A stretch of DNA of 64,000 bases from an uncultured Paracoccaceae bacterium (GTDB taxonomy: Bacteria > Pseudomonadota > Alphaproteobacteria > Rhodobacterales > Rhodobacteraceae): positions 45,487 to 109,486 of the forward strand of contig CAKZTM010000047.1 in NCBI GenBank assembly GCA_937920555.1, given 5' to 3'. The position numbers and the translations under genes are program-made. The notes below the pieces were generated by a model. The model was not told where the DNA came from. It did not search any database and saw nothing but the letters and a program-made list of their open reading frames with translations. Shown here one piece after another: positions 51,982 through 61,105 of this stretch. Position 1 is the stretch's first letter. Every line of letters begins with the position of its first letter.

Positions 51982-53370
51982 ATGAGTCTCGACAATCATC
52001 CCTCGACCCAAGAGATGCAAGCAACAGATGCGGCGCATCACTTACATCCGTTCTCCGATACCAATGCGCTCAATGCGCGCGGTGCGCGGGTGATCACCAA
52101 GGCCAAGGGTGTTTGGTTGACTGATAGTGACGGGAATGAGTTTCTCGATGCCATGGCCGGTCTGTGGTGTGTCAATATTGGCTATGGCCGCGATGAGTTG
52201 GCCGAGGCCGCCGCCCGGCAGATGAAGCAATTGCCCTATTATAATACGTTTTTCATGACCACCCATCCGCCTGTGGTGGCTCTGTCGGCCAAGATCGCCG
52301 AGGTCACGCCAGAGGGGATGAGCCGGGTGTTTTACGCAGGCTCCGGCTCTGAGGCCAATGACACGAATATTCGGTTTGTGCGCCATTACTGGGCCTCTCA
52401 GGGCAAGCCTGAAAAGCGGGTGATCATCAGCCGCAAGAACGCCTATCATGGCTCGTCGATGGGCTCTGCAAGTTTGGGGGGGATGCAGGCGATGCATGCG
52501 CAAGGCGGGTTGCCGATTGCGGATATTCACCACATAGATCAGCCCTATTGGTACGGCGAAGGCGGGGACACGGACCCGGAGACATTCGGTCTGGAGCGGG
52601 CGCGGTGTCTGGAGCGTGCGATTGAAGAGATCGGGGCCGACAAGATCGCGGCTTTCATCGGTGAGCCTGTGCAAGGGGCGGGCGGGGTGATCATTCCGCC
52701 ACCGAGTTACTGGCCGGAAATTCAGCGGATATGCCGCGAGCATGATATTCTTTTGATCGCCGATGAGGTGATTTGTGGCTTTGGGCGGACGGGCAATTGG
52801 TTTGGCTCTGAGACGTTTGATATCAAGCCCGACATTATGACCATCGCGAAGGGGCTGACCTCGGGGTATTTGCCCATGGGCGGGTCGGTCATTCGCGAAA
52901 GTGTCGCGCAGACCTTTGCGGATCATGGCGGCGAGTTTAGTCACGGCTACACATATAATGGGCATCCGGCATCGGCTGCGGTGTCGCTGGAGAATATCCG
53001 TATTCTTCAAGAAGAGGATATTGTGGGTCATGTGCGCGACGTGACCGCCCCTCATATTGCCAAGAAATGGGCCGAGATCGGGGATCATCCGCTGGTCGGT
53101 GAGGCGCGGATGTGCGGGATGATGGGGGCGATTGAGCTGACCCCGGACAAAGCGGCCCGTGCGCCGTTCAAGGCTGAGCGCGGCACTGTCGGGGTCATGT
53201 GCCGGGAGCATTGTCAGAGTGCAGGTGTGGTCATGCGTGCGGTCTACGACACGATGGTGATCTCGCCGCCGCTTTGCATCACAACTGGCGAGATTGACGA
53301 GCTGGTGGCGCGGATTTGGAAGGTTCTCGACCAGACCCACGCCCAGATCAAGGCCGAAGGGGTGTCGTGA
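51982..53370 (+). CDS. class III (omega) aminotransferase
   Basis: The 462-residue PLP enzyme has GSGSEANDTNIRFVRHYW (cofactor site), NAYHGSSMGSAS, DEVICGFGRTG (Asp and PLP) and the Lys in TIAKGLTSGYLPMGG. It resembles putrescine, beta-alanine or taurine:pyruvate aminotransferases. Start at ATG 51982 has AAGGA 7 nt upstream. Its stop overlaps the following FAD gene (GTGA). Substrate probably an amine; putrescine and related polyamines are likely because of the oxidase partner. Confidence 0.92.
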   Translation: MSLDNHPSTQEMQATDAAHHLHPFSDTNALNARGARVITKAKGVWLTDSDGNEFLDAMAGLWCVNIGYGRDELAEAAARQMKQLPYYNTFFMTTHPPVVALSAKIAEVTPEGMSRVFYAGSGSEANDTNIRFVRHYWASQGKPEKRVIISRKNAYHGSSMGSASLGGMQAMHAQGGLPIADIHHIDQPYWYGEGGDTDPETFGLERARCLERAIEEIGADKIAAFIGEPVQGAGGVIIPPPSYWPEIQRICREHDILLIADEVICGFGRTGNWFGSETFDIKPDIMTIAKGLTSGYLPMGGSVIRESVAQTFADHGGEFSHGYTYNGHPASAAVSLENIRILQEEDIVGHVRDVTAPHIAKKWAEIGDHPLVGEARMCGMMGAIELTPDKAARAPFKAERGTVGVMCREHCQSAGVVMRAVYDTMVISPPLCITTGEIDELVARIWKVLDQTHAQIKAEGVS

Positions 53371-54665
53371 GGCTTCTCACGGCCAATGAGGATTGGGGGC
53401 AGTTTCCGCCCTCTTATTATGCGGCATCGGCGGGGCAGGCGGTCGAGCGGGCGCCGCTCATGGGGGAAATCCGCGCGGATGTATGTATCGTCGGTGGCGG
53501 CTTTACCGGTCTGTCGGCGGCGCTTCGTTTGGCGGAGTTGGGTTATGGTGTGGCGCTGTTGGAGGCTCACCGGGTCGGCTGGGGCGCATCGGGGCGCAAT
53601 GGCGGGCAGTTGGGCAGTGGTCAACGCCGCGAACAGTCCGAGCTTGAGGCCGCTCATGGTATGAATTTGGCCAAAGACCTTTGGGCGATTGCGGAAAGCT
53701 CAAAGCGTTTGGTCAAGGATTTGATTGCCCGCCACGACATTGATTGCGGATTGAAGCCCGGGATAATCCACGCCAACCACCGGGCCCGCTATGACGCGGA
53801 AGCGCAAGAGCTGGTGGCCCATATGGCCCAGCATTATGATTATCCGTTGCGCTATTTGCCCCCTGATGAGCTGCGCGGTTTTGTCAATTCGCCGCGCTAT
53901 TCGGCCGGTGTGTTGGACATGGACAGCGCCCATTTGCATCCTTTGAAATTCGCCCGAGGTCTGGCGCGGGCCGCACAGGCCGCGGGTGTGCGTATTTTCG
54001 AGATGTCCGAGGTCCAAAAGATCGAGCCCGGCGATCCTGCGGTCGTGTCGAGCAAAACCGGCCGTGTGACCGCCGATGCCGTGGTTTTGGGGTGCAACGG
54101 ATATCTTGATGGTTTGTCGATGCCGGTGGCACGCCATGTGATGCCGATCAACAATTTCATTATCGCGACCGAGCCTTTGGAGGCGGCGCAGGCCGAAGCC
54201 ATCTTGTCTCAGGATTATGCGGTGGCTGACAGTAAATTTGTGGTGAATTACTTCCGGCTGTCGGAAGATAAACGCCTGCTTTTTGGTGGTCGGGAAAGCT
54301 ACGGCTACCGCTATCCGCGCGACATTAAGTCGTTTGTGCGCAAAGCCATGGTGGATATTTTTCCACAAACTGAAAACCTGAAGATCGATTACGGATGGGG
54401 CGGCACTTTGGCCATCACCATGAACCGGATGCCTTATTTGCACCGGCCTGCCGGCAATATCTACAATGCCTCGGGCTATTCGGGTCACGGGGTCGGGATG
54501 GCGACCATGTCGGGCCGGATTGTGGCGGATGCCATTGATGGGCGCCCGCAAGAGTTTGAGACAATGTCTAAGGTCAGCGGCTCTGCGTTTCCCGGTGGGA
54601 GCAAGCTGCGGCAGCCCATCTTGGTGGCGGCCATGCTGTGGTATTCGCTGATGGACCGGATTTAG
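53367..54665 (+). CDS. FAD-dependent amine oxidase, gamma-glutamylputrescine oxidase-like (DAO family)
   Basis: The 432-residue protein has an FAD site VCIVGGGFTGLSAALRLAE (about residues 38-56), RVGWGASGRNGGQLG and a C-terminal FAD segment YNASGYSGHGVGMATMSG. This order is typical for PuuB-like oxidases. A GTG start overlaps the aminotransferase stop. Together with the aminotransferase it fits polyamine or amine use; gamma-glutamylation (PuuA) or aldehyde dehydrogenase genes are not present in this window. Confidence 0.88.
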   Translation: MRLLTANEDWGQFPPSYYAASAGQAVERAPLMGEIRADVCIVGGGFTGLSAALRLAELGYGVALLEAHRVGWGASGRNGGQLGSGQRREQSELEAAHGMNLAKDLWAIAESSKRLVKDLIARHDIDCGLKPGIIHANHRARYDAEAQELVAHMAQHYDYPLRYLPPDELRGFVNSPRYSAGVLDMDSAHLHPLKFARGLARAAQAAGVRIFEMSEVQKIEPGDPAVVSSKTGRVTADAVVLGCNGYLDGLSMPVARHVMPINNFIIATEPLEAAQAEAILSQDYAVADSKFVVNYFRLSEDKRLLFGGRESYGYRYPRDIKSFVRKAMVDIFPQTENLKIDYGWGGTLAITMNRMPYLHRPAGNIYNASGYSGHGVGMATMSGRIVADAIDGRPQEFETMSKVSGSAFPGGSKLRQPILVAAMLWYSLMDRI

Positions 54666-54705
54666 CAAGAGCCACAATTGCGACTGCCTGATGGTTCATC
54701 CCGTG

Positions 54706-54733
54706 TTGACAGGATGGCAATAGAGGCTAGGCT
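54706..54733 (+). promoter_or_regulatory. probable sigma70 promoter of coxSLM
   Basis: TTGACA (54706-54711), 16 bp, then TAGGCT (54728-54733), about 40 bp before the coxS start, which has GGGAGG upstream. The -35 is perfect, the -10 is fair. Confidence 0.5.
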
Positions 54734-54774
54734 CTTGATCAACAAAAAAAGAATGTACCCAAGGGAGGAATACA

Positions 54775-55305
54775 ATGTCCAAGGTATCTATGGTTGTTGG
54801 TGGTTCTGAAAGTACCGCTGACGTAGTGTCGATGACGGTTAACGGGAAAGCCGTTGCCAAAGCGGTTGAGGGGCGCACCCTTCTGGTTGATTTTCTGCGC
54901 GAGGATTTGAACCTGACAGGCACCCATGTGGGCTGTGATACATCGCAATGCGGCGCGTGTGTTGTTCATGTGAACGGCAAGTCGGTCAAATCCTGCACGA
55001 TGTTGGCGGCTCAGGCGGATGGTGCGGAAGTGCGCACCATTGAGGGCATGGCCGATGGCGCGGATTTGCATCCGATCCAAAAGGCGTTCAACACCCATCA
55101 CGGGTTGCAATGCGGATTTTGTACGCCGGGCATGATCATGACGGCGGCAGATATGATCGCGCGTCACGGCGGCAATCTTGACGAGGCGACAGTCCGGGCG
55201 GAGTTGGAGGGCAATATTTGCCGCTGCACCGGCTATCATAACATTGTGAAATCCATTCTGGCGGCCAATGCAGAAATGCACGGCGCGTCGGCGGCAGCAG
55301 AGTAA
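54775..55305 (+). CDS. coxS: (2Fe-2S)-binding small subunit of a CoxSLM-type molybdo-hydroxylase
   Basis: This 176-residue xanthine-oxidase-family iron-sulfur subunit has the plant-type cluster Cys54, Cys59, Cys62 and Cys74 (CDTSQCGAC...C) and the second cluster Cys113, Cys116, Cys149 and Cys151 (CGFC...CRC). About 18 extra residues precede the usual N-terminus. It passes electrons from the Mo site of CoxL to the FAD of CoxM. First of the three-gene operon coxS-L-M. Confidence 0.94.
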   Translation: MSKVSMVVGGSESTADVVSMTVNGKAVAKAVEGRTLLVDFLREDLNLTGTHVGCDTSQCGACVVHVNGKSVKSCTMLAAQADGAEVRTIEGMADGADLHPIQKAFNTHHGLQCGFCTPGMIMTAADMIARHGGNLDEATVRAELEGNICRCTGYHNIVKSILAANAEMHGASAAAE

Positions 55306-55315
55306 GGGGGCGATC

Positions 55316-57673
55316 ATGAGCAAAGATGGTATTGGCGCGTCACCAAAGCGCACGGAAGATCGGCGTCTGACAACCGGCAAGGGCCGGTACACGGATGATT
55401 TCAAAGTTCACGGAACCCATTATGCAGCCTTCGTACGTTCCCCTCATGCCCATGCAGAGATTACCGGCATCGACAAGTCGGCGGCACTGGCTGCGGACGG
55501 TGTGGTTGCGGTCTATGACGGTCATGAGCTGACCGGCGACGGCATTGGCAACATCATTTGTGGCTGGGCGATTACGTCCAAGGACGGCTCACCGATGAAT
55601 ATGGGCGCATGGTCGGCGCTGGCCACCTCGAAGGTGCGCTATGTGGGCGATGCGGTTGCGGTGGTGATCGCAGAGACGCAAACCCAGGCCCGCAATGCAG
55701 CCGAGATGGTTGAGGTCAGCTATAATGAGTTGCCGGCGGTGATCGGCTCGGAGAATGCGCTGAAAGCGGGTGCGGCTCAAATTCACGAGAATGCGCCGGG
55801 CAATCTGATTTTTGACTGGGGTTTGGGCGAAGAGGCGGCCACGGATGCGGCGATCGCCGGGGCGGCCAAGACCGTCACCATCGAGTTGACCAACAACCGT
55901 GTGAGCCCCAATGCGATGGAGCCGCGCGCGGCTTTGGCGCAATATGATGAGGCGGATGATCAGTTGACGCTGCACACGACCTCGCAAAATCCGCATGTGG
56001 CGCGGCTTGTTTTGAGCGCGTTTTACAATGTGGCGCCTGAGAACAAGCTGAGGGTCATCGCGCCCGATGTGGGCGGTGGATTTGGCTCTAAGATTTACAT
56101 CTACCCTGAGGAGATCGTTTGTCTTTGGGCCTGCCGCAAGGCGGGTGTGTCGGCGGTCAAGTGGACATCGGACCGGACAGAGGCGTTTTTGACAGACGCC
56201 CATGGCCGCGATCATGTTTCAACCGCCACGATGGGTTTTGATGCAGACAACAAGATTGTCGGGTTCAAGGTCGATACGATTGCGGATTTGGGGGCGTATA
56301 TGAGCCTCTTTTCGTCGGCCACTCCGACCTATCTTTATGCGACCTTGCTGTCGGGGCAGTACAATATCCCCAACATCTACGGCAATGTGCGCACGGTCTA
56401 CACCAATACCACGCCTGTGGATGCGTACCGGGGCGCGGGGCGGCCTGAGGCCACATTCCTTGTGGAAAGCATGATGACCAAGGCGGCGGGCGAGTTGGGC
56501 GTTGATCCTGCTGAGTTGCGCCGGATCAACTTCATCAAAGAGTTCCCGCATCAAACGCCTGTAATTATGGCTTATGACGCTGGTGATTTTGAGCTGTCGC
56601 TTGATAATGCCATGGCCGCGATCGACTATTCGGGCTTTGGTGCCCGCAAGGCGGAGGCGGCGGGTCGCGGCAAAATGCGCGGCATCGGCATGTCATGTTA
56701 TATTGAGGCTTGCGGGATCGCACCTTCGGCGGCGGTTGGTTCGCTGGGTGCGGGTGTTGGACTTTGGGAATCTGCGGAAATCCGGGTCAATGCGGTGGGC
56801 TCGATTGAGGTTCTGACAGGATCTCATTCCCACGGCCAAGGCCATGAGACGACCTTCCGTCAGATCGTGACCGAGCGTCTTGGGGTTCCGTTTGAGAATG
56901 TCGAGATCGTGCATGGCGACACGGATAAGGTGCAAATGGGCATGGGCACATATGGCTCGCGCTCGGGTGCGGTTGGTATGAGTGCCATCCTCAAAGCGCT
57001 GGAGAAAGTGGAGGCCAAGGCCAAGAAAATCGCTGCCCACACGTTGGAGGCGGCGGAGGACGATATCGTCATTGCCGACGGCGAAGTGTCCGTCAAAGGC
57101 ACGGACAAGAAGATGCTGTGGCACGAGATCAGCCTTGCGGCCTACACGGCGCATAACTTGCCCGAAGGCATGGAGCCGGGTCTGAAGGAAACAGCGTTTT
57201 ATGATCCGGCCAACTTCACTTTCCCGGCAGGGTGCTACATTTGCGAGGTAGAGATCGATCCCGATACGGGTGTCACCGACATCATCCGCTTTGTGGCGGC
57301 TGACGATTTTGGCACGATCATCAATCCGCAGATTGTGGAAGGACAGGTTCATGGCGGTCTGACCCAAGGTATCGGGCAGGCGCTGTTGGAAGGTGTGGTG
57401 TATGACGCCGACGGGCAGATGCTCAACGGGTCTTACATGGATTACACCATGCCGCGTGCGGATAATGTGCCATCTTACGAGGTCTCGACCACAGCCACGC
57501 CGGCGCCATCAAACCCACTTGGGATCAAAGGTTGCGGCGAGGCCGGTTGCATCGGCTCACCACCTGCGGTGATCAATGCAATTAAGGACGCCATCGGGGC
57601 GGATGTGGCGATGCCAGCCACACCTCAGGCGGTTTGGTCTGCACTCAATGCCAGCAAAATGGCGGCGGAATAA
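55316..57673 (+). CDS. coxL: aerobic CO-dehydrogenase-like large subunit, form II (molybdopterin-binding)
   Basis: This 785-residue Mo-hydroxylase large subunit has ATATGFGSK-type cofactor contacts (PDVGGGFGSKIYIY) and the C-terminal catalytic Glu in GCGEAGCIGS. The active-site loop reads AYRGAGR (about residues 369-375), the form II signature, not the AYRCSFR of true CO dehydrogenase (form I); the Cys that bridges Cu to Mo is absent. The S-L-M order is also the form II type. Its substrate is not CO with certainty and remains unknown. Confidence 0.93.
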   Translation: MSKDGIGASPKRTEDRRLTTGKGRYTDDFKVHGTHYAAFVRSPHAHAEITGIDKSAALAADGVVAVYDGHELTGDGIGNIICGWAITSKDGSPMNMGAWSALATSKVRYVGDAVAVVIAETQTQARNAAEMVEVSYNELPAVIGSENALKAGAAQIHENAPGNLIFDWGLGEEAATDAAIAGAAKTVTIELTNNRVSPNAMEPRAALAQYDEADDQLTLHTTSQNPHVARLVLSAFYNVAPENKLRVIAPDVGGGFGSKIYIYPEEIVCLWACRKAGVSAVKWTSDRTEAFLTDAHGRDHVSTATMGFDADNKIVGFKVDTIADLGAYMSLFSSATPTYLYATLLSGQYNIPNIYGNVRTVYTNTTPVDAYRGAGRPEATFLVESMMTKAAGELGVDPAELRRINFIKEFPHQTPVIMAYDAGDFELSLDNAMAAIDYSGFGARKAEAAGRGKMRGIGMSCYIEACGIAPSAAVGSLGAGVGLWESAEIRVNAVGSIEVLTGSHSHGQGHETTFRQIVTERLGVPFENVEIVHGDTDKVQMGMGTYGSRSGAVGMSAILKALEKVEAKAKKIAAHTLEAAEDDIVIADGEVSVKGTDKKMLWHEISLAAYTAHNLPEGMEPGLKETAFYDPANFTFPAGCYICEVEIDPDTGVTDIIRFVAADDFGTIINPQIVEGQVHGGLTQGIGQALLEGVVYDADGQMLNGSYMDYTMPRADNVPSYEVSTTATPAPSNPLGIKGCGEAGCIGSPPAVINAIKDAIGADVAMPATPQAVWSALNASKMAAE

Positions 57674-57684
57674 GGAACATCACG

Positions 57685-58479
57685 ATGTATGAAACAACAT
57701 ATCACAGAGCAAAATCCGCAGCAGACGCGGCCACGAAACTGGGCGGTGCGGAGGATGGAAAATACCTCAGCGGTGGGCAAACTTTATTGCCGACCATGAA
57801 AGCCCGGCTTGCGGCACCGTCTGATCTGGTTGATCTGACCACCATTGACGGCATGTCGGGCATTTCGGTGGCCGGTAACACAGTGACCATCGGTGCGGGC
57901 ACAACCCATGCGGAGGTGGCAGCGTCCAAAGATGTGGCTGCGGCCATACCTGCACTGGCGGCGTTGGCGTCCCATATTGGCGATCCTGCGGTGCGCAATC
58001 GCGGCACCATTGGCGGGTCCATCGCCAACAATGATCCGGCGGCAGATTATCCGGCTGCGTGTCTCGGGCTGGGGGCAACCATTGTCACGGACAGTCGCGA
58101 GATTGCAGCGGATGATTTTTTCACCGGCATGTTCGAGACGGCTTTGGGTGAAAATGAGATCGTGATGGGGGTGAAGTTCCCCAAAGCGTCCAAAGCGGCT
58201 TATGAGAAATTCCCCAACCCGGCATCGCGCTACGCCATGGTTGGGGTCTTTGCAGCTCAGGCCGCAGACGGCGTGCGTGTGGCCGTGACCGGTGCGGGCA
58301 ATGACGGCGTTTTTCGTCACAAGGGGATGGAAGCGGCGTTGTCGGACTGGTCCGCAGGCGCGCTTGACGGTGTGCCAACACCTGCCGGCAGCATGATTGC
58401 GGATATTCACGGCACATCGGAATACCGGGCACATTTGGTCGGTGTGATGGCCAAACGTGCGGTCGCCAAAGCCGGTTGA
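57685..58479 (+). CDS. coxM: FAD-binding medium subunit of the CoxSLM-type enzyme
   Basis: The 264-residue protein has the FAD motifs YLSGGQTLLPTMKARLA and GTIGGSIANNDPAADYP, followed by the CO-dehydrogenase flavin C-terminal domain. Start is 11 bp after coxL. It transfers electrons from the Fe-S subunit to an acceptor in the respiratory chain. A strong terminator follows. Confidence 0.94.
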   Translation: MYETTYHRAKSAADAATKLGGAEDGKYLSGGQTLLPTMKARLAAPSDLVDLTTIDGMSGISVAGNTVTIGAGTTHAEVAASKDVAAAIPALAALASHIGDPAVRNRGTIGGSIANNDPAADYPAACLGLGATIVTDSREIAADDFFTGMFETALGENEIVMGVKFPKASKAAYEKFPNPASRYAMVGVFAAQAADGVRVAVTGAGNDGVFRHKGMEAALSDWSAGALDGVPTPAGSMIADIHGTSEYRAHLVGVMAKRAVAKAG

Positions 58480-58791
58480 GTGCGACGCGCGTGACATTCA
58501 AAGCCGCCCTTCGGGGCGGCTTTTTTGGTTGAGCGGCTTTTTGCCTGTTTGTGGCGCGGGCCAATCGCTCCGACTTGATTTAGGTTGCAATAACAACGCA
58601 ATGCCCCGCGTCGTGAGAGTAGAGCCACGGGGGTGCTTCGCGCCGTTTAAGCCGCAAATCGACTAAAATTGCGCCAAAGATTGGCCTGAGATTCAACACA
58701 TTGCTGCATTTTCGCCTTAAATGGCCTTTATCGGTATTAGCTCGGTTTTTTGATTGTTTTTTGTGTATCTGAGTTGCTGGTGTTCGACGTC
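58480..58791. other. intergenic region between coxM and the kinase gene
   Basis: Apart from the terminator, this 312-bp region shows no credible ORF or RNA. The last 90 bp are T-rich and are the likely place for the kinase promoter, but I see no convincing consensus. Confidence 0.5.
58503..58526 (+). terminator. intrinsic terminator after coxM
   Basis: A 7-bp GC stem GCCGCCC/GGGCGGC around a TTCG tetraloop is followed by a T6 run, 24 bp after the coxM stop. It is a textbook Rho-independent terminator and separates the cox operon from the kinase module. Confidence 0.92.
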
Positions 58792-60084
58792 ATGACAAAC
58801 GAGAATGTTCCCATAGATGAGACCGACGCGGATGTCGCTCAGGGGCTGCGTCCGGGTGTTGTGCTCAATAACGGTCAATTCAAAATCACCAAATTTCTGG
58901 CCAGTGGCGGCTTTGGCATCACCTATTTGGCCCTGGACAGTCTGGACCGCACGGTTGTGGTCAAAGAGTGTTTTCCCGCCGCATTGTGCCGCAGGCAGGG
59001 CAATCTGGTTGTGCCGCTCTCGACCACCTCCCAAGATCAATTCATGTCGGTGGTTCGGCTCTTTGTGCGCGAAGCCAAGGCGATGTCGAAGCTGGTTCAT
59101 CCGGGCATTGTGGGCGTTCATCAGATATTTGAGGATAACGACACGGCCTATATGGCGCTTGATCTGGTGGATGGCTGCGATCTGATGGATGTGATCGAGC
59201 AAAAGGCCATTGATGCGACCCCTGACCGGGTTGTGCGTTGGCTGCGTCACGTCCTTGATGCTGTTGAGTTCATCCACGCCCATGATGTGCTTCACCGAGA
59301 TATTTCGCCGGATAATATTCTGATTGATGCAGATGATATGCCGATCTTGATCGATTTTGGCGCTGCACGGGAACATGCGACCAAGGCCAGCCGGGCGCTG
59401 ACAACATTGCGGGTGGTCAAGGACGGATATTCGCCGCAGGAGTTTTATGTGGAGGGGAGTGCGCAAAACAGCTCCTCGGATCTTTATGCGCTGGGGGCCA
59501 CGTTTTACCATTTGATCACCGGTGAGGCTCCGCCCAACAGTCAGGCCCGTCTGGCCGCGTTGGCGGAAAAGCGCGACGATCCTTATGTGCCTTTGCGCGG
59601 ACGTATGAAGGGCTATCCTGACGGGTTTTTGGTGGCGCTTGATCTTGCCTTGGCGGTATTGCCAAGCGCGCGCCTGCAATCTGCGCAGGCGTGGATTGCG
59701 CGGGTTGATGCCGCAGGTCCGGCGCTTCCGCCGCTCACGGCAGAGTTTGATCTTGAAACGATCCGTGACGAGGTGAAACGGATCACCGAGGAGATCGACA
59801 AGCCGCCTGCGCCCGTGATTGTCCATGAAATAGCGCCTCAGACGCCTTGTGAGCCACCGCAAAGCCTGCTGCCGCCTCAAGAGGACCCGTTGGGGGTTGA
59901 TTTGGAGTTGCCCATTAGACGGCCCCTAGGAGCCCCCAGACTGGCAACCGCCATATTGTTGGTCACAGCCGTCGTCAGTGGAGCGATCCATGCAGGTGGG
60001 TTTCTGGCCACCGAGCGGATCGCGGCCATGGCAATTTTATCGCTGTCGGGCCAGCCCACGGGCGGGGGAGACAAGCTCGAATAA
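58792..60084 (+). CDS. Ser/Thr protein kinase with C-terminal membrane helix
   Basis: The 430-residue Hanks-type kinase has a Gly-rich loop ASGGFGITY (about 37-45), the ATP Lys58 in VVVKE, the catalytic loop HRDISPDN (168-175), DFG (188-190) and GYSPQEFY in the activation segment, all intact. The part from about 255 to 380 is helical and Pro-rich, and one hydrophobic region (about 385-420) anchors it at the membrane. Followed by FHA and PP2C genes on the same strand, it heads a threonine-phosphorylation module like that of type VI secretion control (PpkA/Fha/PppA). Confidence 0.9.
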   Translation: MTNENVPIDETDADVAQGLRPGVVLNNGQFKITKFLASGGFGITYLALDSLDRTVVVKECFPAALCRRQGNLVVPLSTTSQDQFMSVVRLFVREAKAMSKLVHPGIVGVHQIFEDNDTAYMALDLVDGCDLMDVIEQKAIDATPDRVVRWLRHVLDAVEFIHAHDVLHRDISPDNILIDADDMPILIDFGAAREHATKASRALTTLRVVKDGYSPQEFYVEGSAQNSSSDLYALGATFYHLITGEAPPNSQARLAALAEKRDDPYVPLRGRMKGYPDGFLVALDLALAVLPSARLQSAQAWIARVDAAGPALPPLTAEFDLETIRDEVKRITEEIDKPPAPVIVHEIAPQTPCEPPQSLLPPQEDPLGVDLELPIRRPLGAPRLATAILLVTAVVSGAIHAGGFLATERIAAMAILSLSGQPTGGGDKLE

Positions 60085-60156
60085 CCGGCGCGCGTCGTAT
60101 GGGACGCGGACGCGCGACATTTTTAACAATATTTGTATCGTAAAAGGTGATCTTGA

Positions 60157-61104
60157 ATGTTTGGACGAAAAAAATCGGCGTTTACACTTGAGCGGGTGAA
60201 TACGGAGCAATTCGATTTTGCAGAGCACGCAGCGGCGGTTGAGGCCGAATTGGATGCTCAAATGTCTGGTTTGCCCCCCGGCACCAAGATTTCAAAAGGG
60301 CCTGAGACCGTTGAGTTGCCCTTCGGGGAAGCCGCACCCGTGGCCGCGCGGCCGGTGACACCGCGCCCTGATCCGGCGACGATGTTCCAGCCCAAAGCGC
60401 AAACGCCCGAGCGCAGTGCAAGCGCCCGGCCAGCGGTGTGGAACCCAGATGAGGCCCTGCCTGAAGCCGCGCAACCGGTGTTGCAACTTGATCAAAATCA
60501 GGTGGTGGACGCGGCCCCGGAGCCGTCAAAGCCGGATGCCGCCCCCCCCGAGGCCACAACCCGGCGTGCTGGTCGAACCAAGACCCGCTTGCTTGGATTC
60601 GAGCCTTCAGACGGTCAGGTCGAAGATGTGCTTGGCGCGCAAGAAAAACAGACCGCAATCGCCGCGGTGACGCTCAATGCGGCGGGATGGTTGGTTGTTG
60701 TGGACGGCCCCGGTCGGGGGCACTCCATGGCGCTTGGCACGGGCGTGTCGCAAATCGGACGCGGGGATGATCAGGTCATTCAGCTTGATTTCGGTGATAC
60801 CAGTATTTCGCGGAGCAATCATGCCTCCATCGCGTTTGATGAGGAGCAGCGCAGCTTTTTCCTGGGTCACGGCGGCAAGGCCAATCTGGTGCGGCTGAAC
60901 GGGGCGCCTGTGCTGTCCACGGAACGGGTGAGCCACGGCGACAAAATCCGTATTGGAGAGACCACTTTGCAATTGGTGGCGTTTTGTGGGGAGGATTTCA
61001 CATGGGCCGACCCTGAGGCCGACCCTGTGGTGCAGGCCACGGCTGAAGCTGAAGCTGAGGCTGAGCCTTGTGAGAGCGATAGCGGCCAAGAGTTGGCCAG
61101 CTAA
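60157..61104 (+). CDS. FHA domain-containing protein
   Basis: The 315-residue protein has a disordered, Pro-rich N-terminal half and an FHA phosphothreonine-binding domain at about 178-278. The key residues are Gly-Arg in SQIGRGDDQ, Ser-Asn-His in SISRSNHASI and the Asn in RLNGAPV. The segment TKTRLLGFEP (141-150) upstream of the domain is a good candidate for kinase phosphorylation. Likely substrate and effector of the kinase upstream; the PP2C gene starts 1 bp after its stop. Confidence 0.88.
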   Translation: MFGRKKSAFTLERVNTEQFDFAEHAAAVEAELDAQMSGLPPGTKISKGPETVELPFGEAAPVAARPVTPRPDPATMFQPKAQTPERSASARPAVWNPDEALPEAAQPVLQLDQNQVVDAAPEPSKPDAAPPEATTRRAGRTKTRLLGFEPSDGQVEDVLGAQEKQTAIAAVTLNAAGWLVVVDGPGRGHSMALGTGVSQIGRGDDQVIQLDFGDTSISRSNHASIAFDEEQRSFFLGHGGKANLVRLNGAPVLSTERVSHGDKIRIGETTLQLVAFCGEDFTWADPEADPVVQATAEAEAEAEPCESDSGQELAS

Positions 61105-61105
61105 G

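Noticed and set aside
52042..53340. 432-codon open frame on the minus strand opposite the aminotransferase gene
   Set aside because: It mirrors the codon bias of the real gene, has no family motifs and a His/Arg-rich composition. The same holds for long frames opposite leuA, the FAD oxidase gene, the MORN gene and the kinase gene.
54775..57673. Genuine (form I) CO dehydrogenase
   Set aside because: The active loop is AYRGAGR and gene order is S-L-M, both form II features.
58717..59880. 387-codon minus-strand frame opposite the kinase gene
   Set aside because: Arg/His-rich translation without domains, entirely inside a gene with complete kinase motifs.
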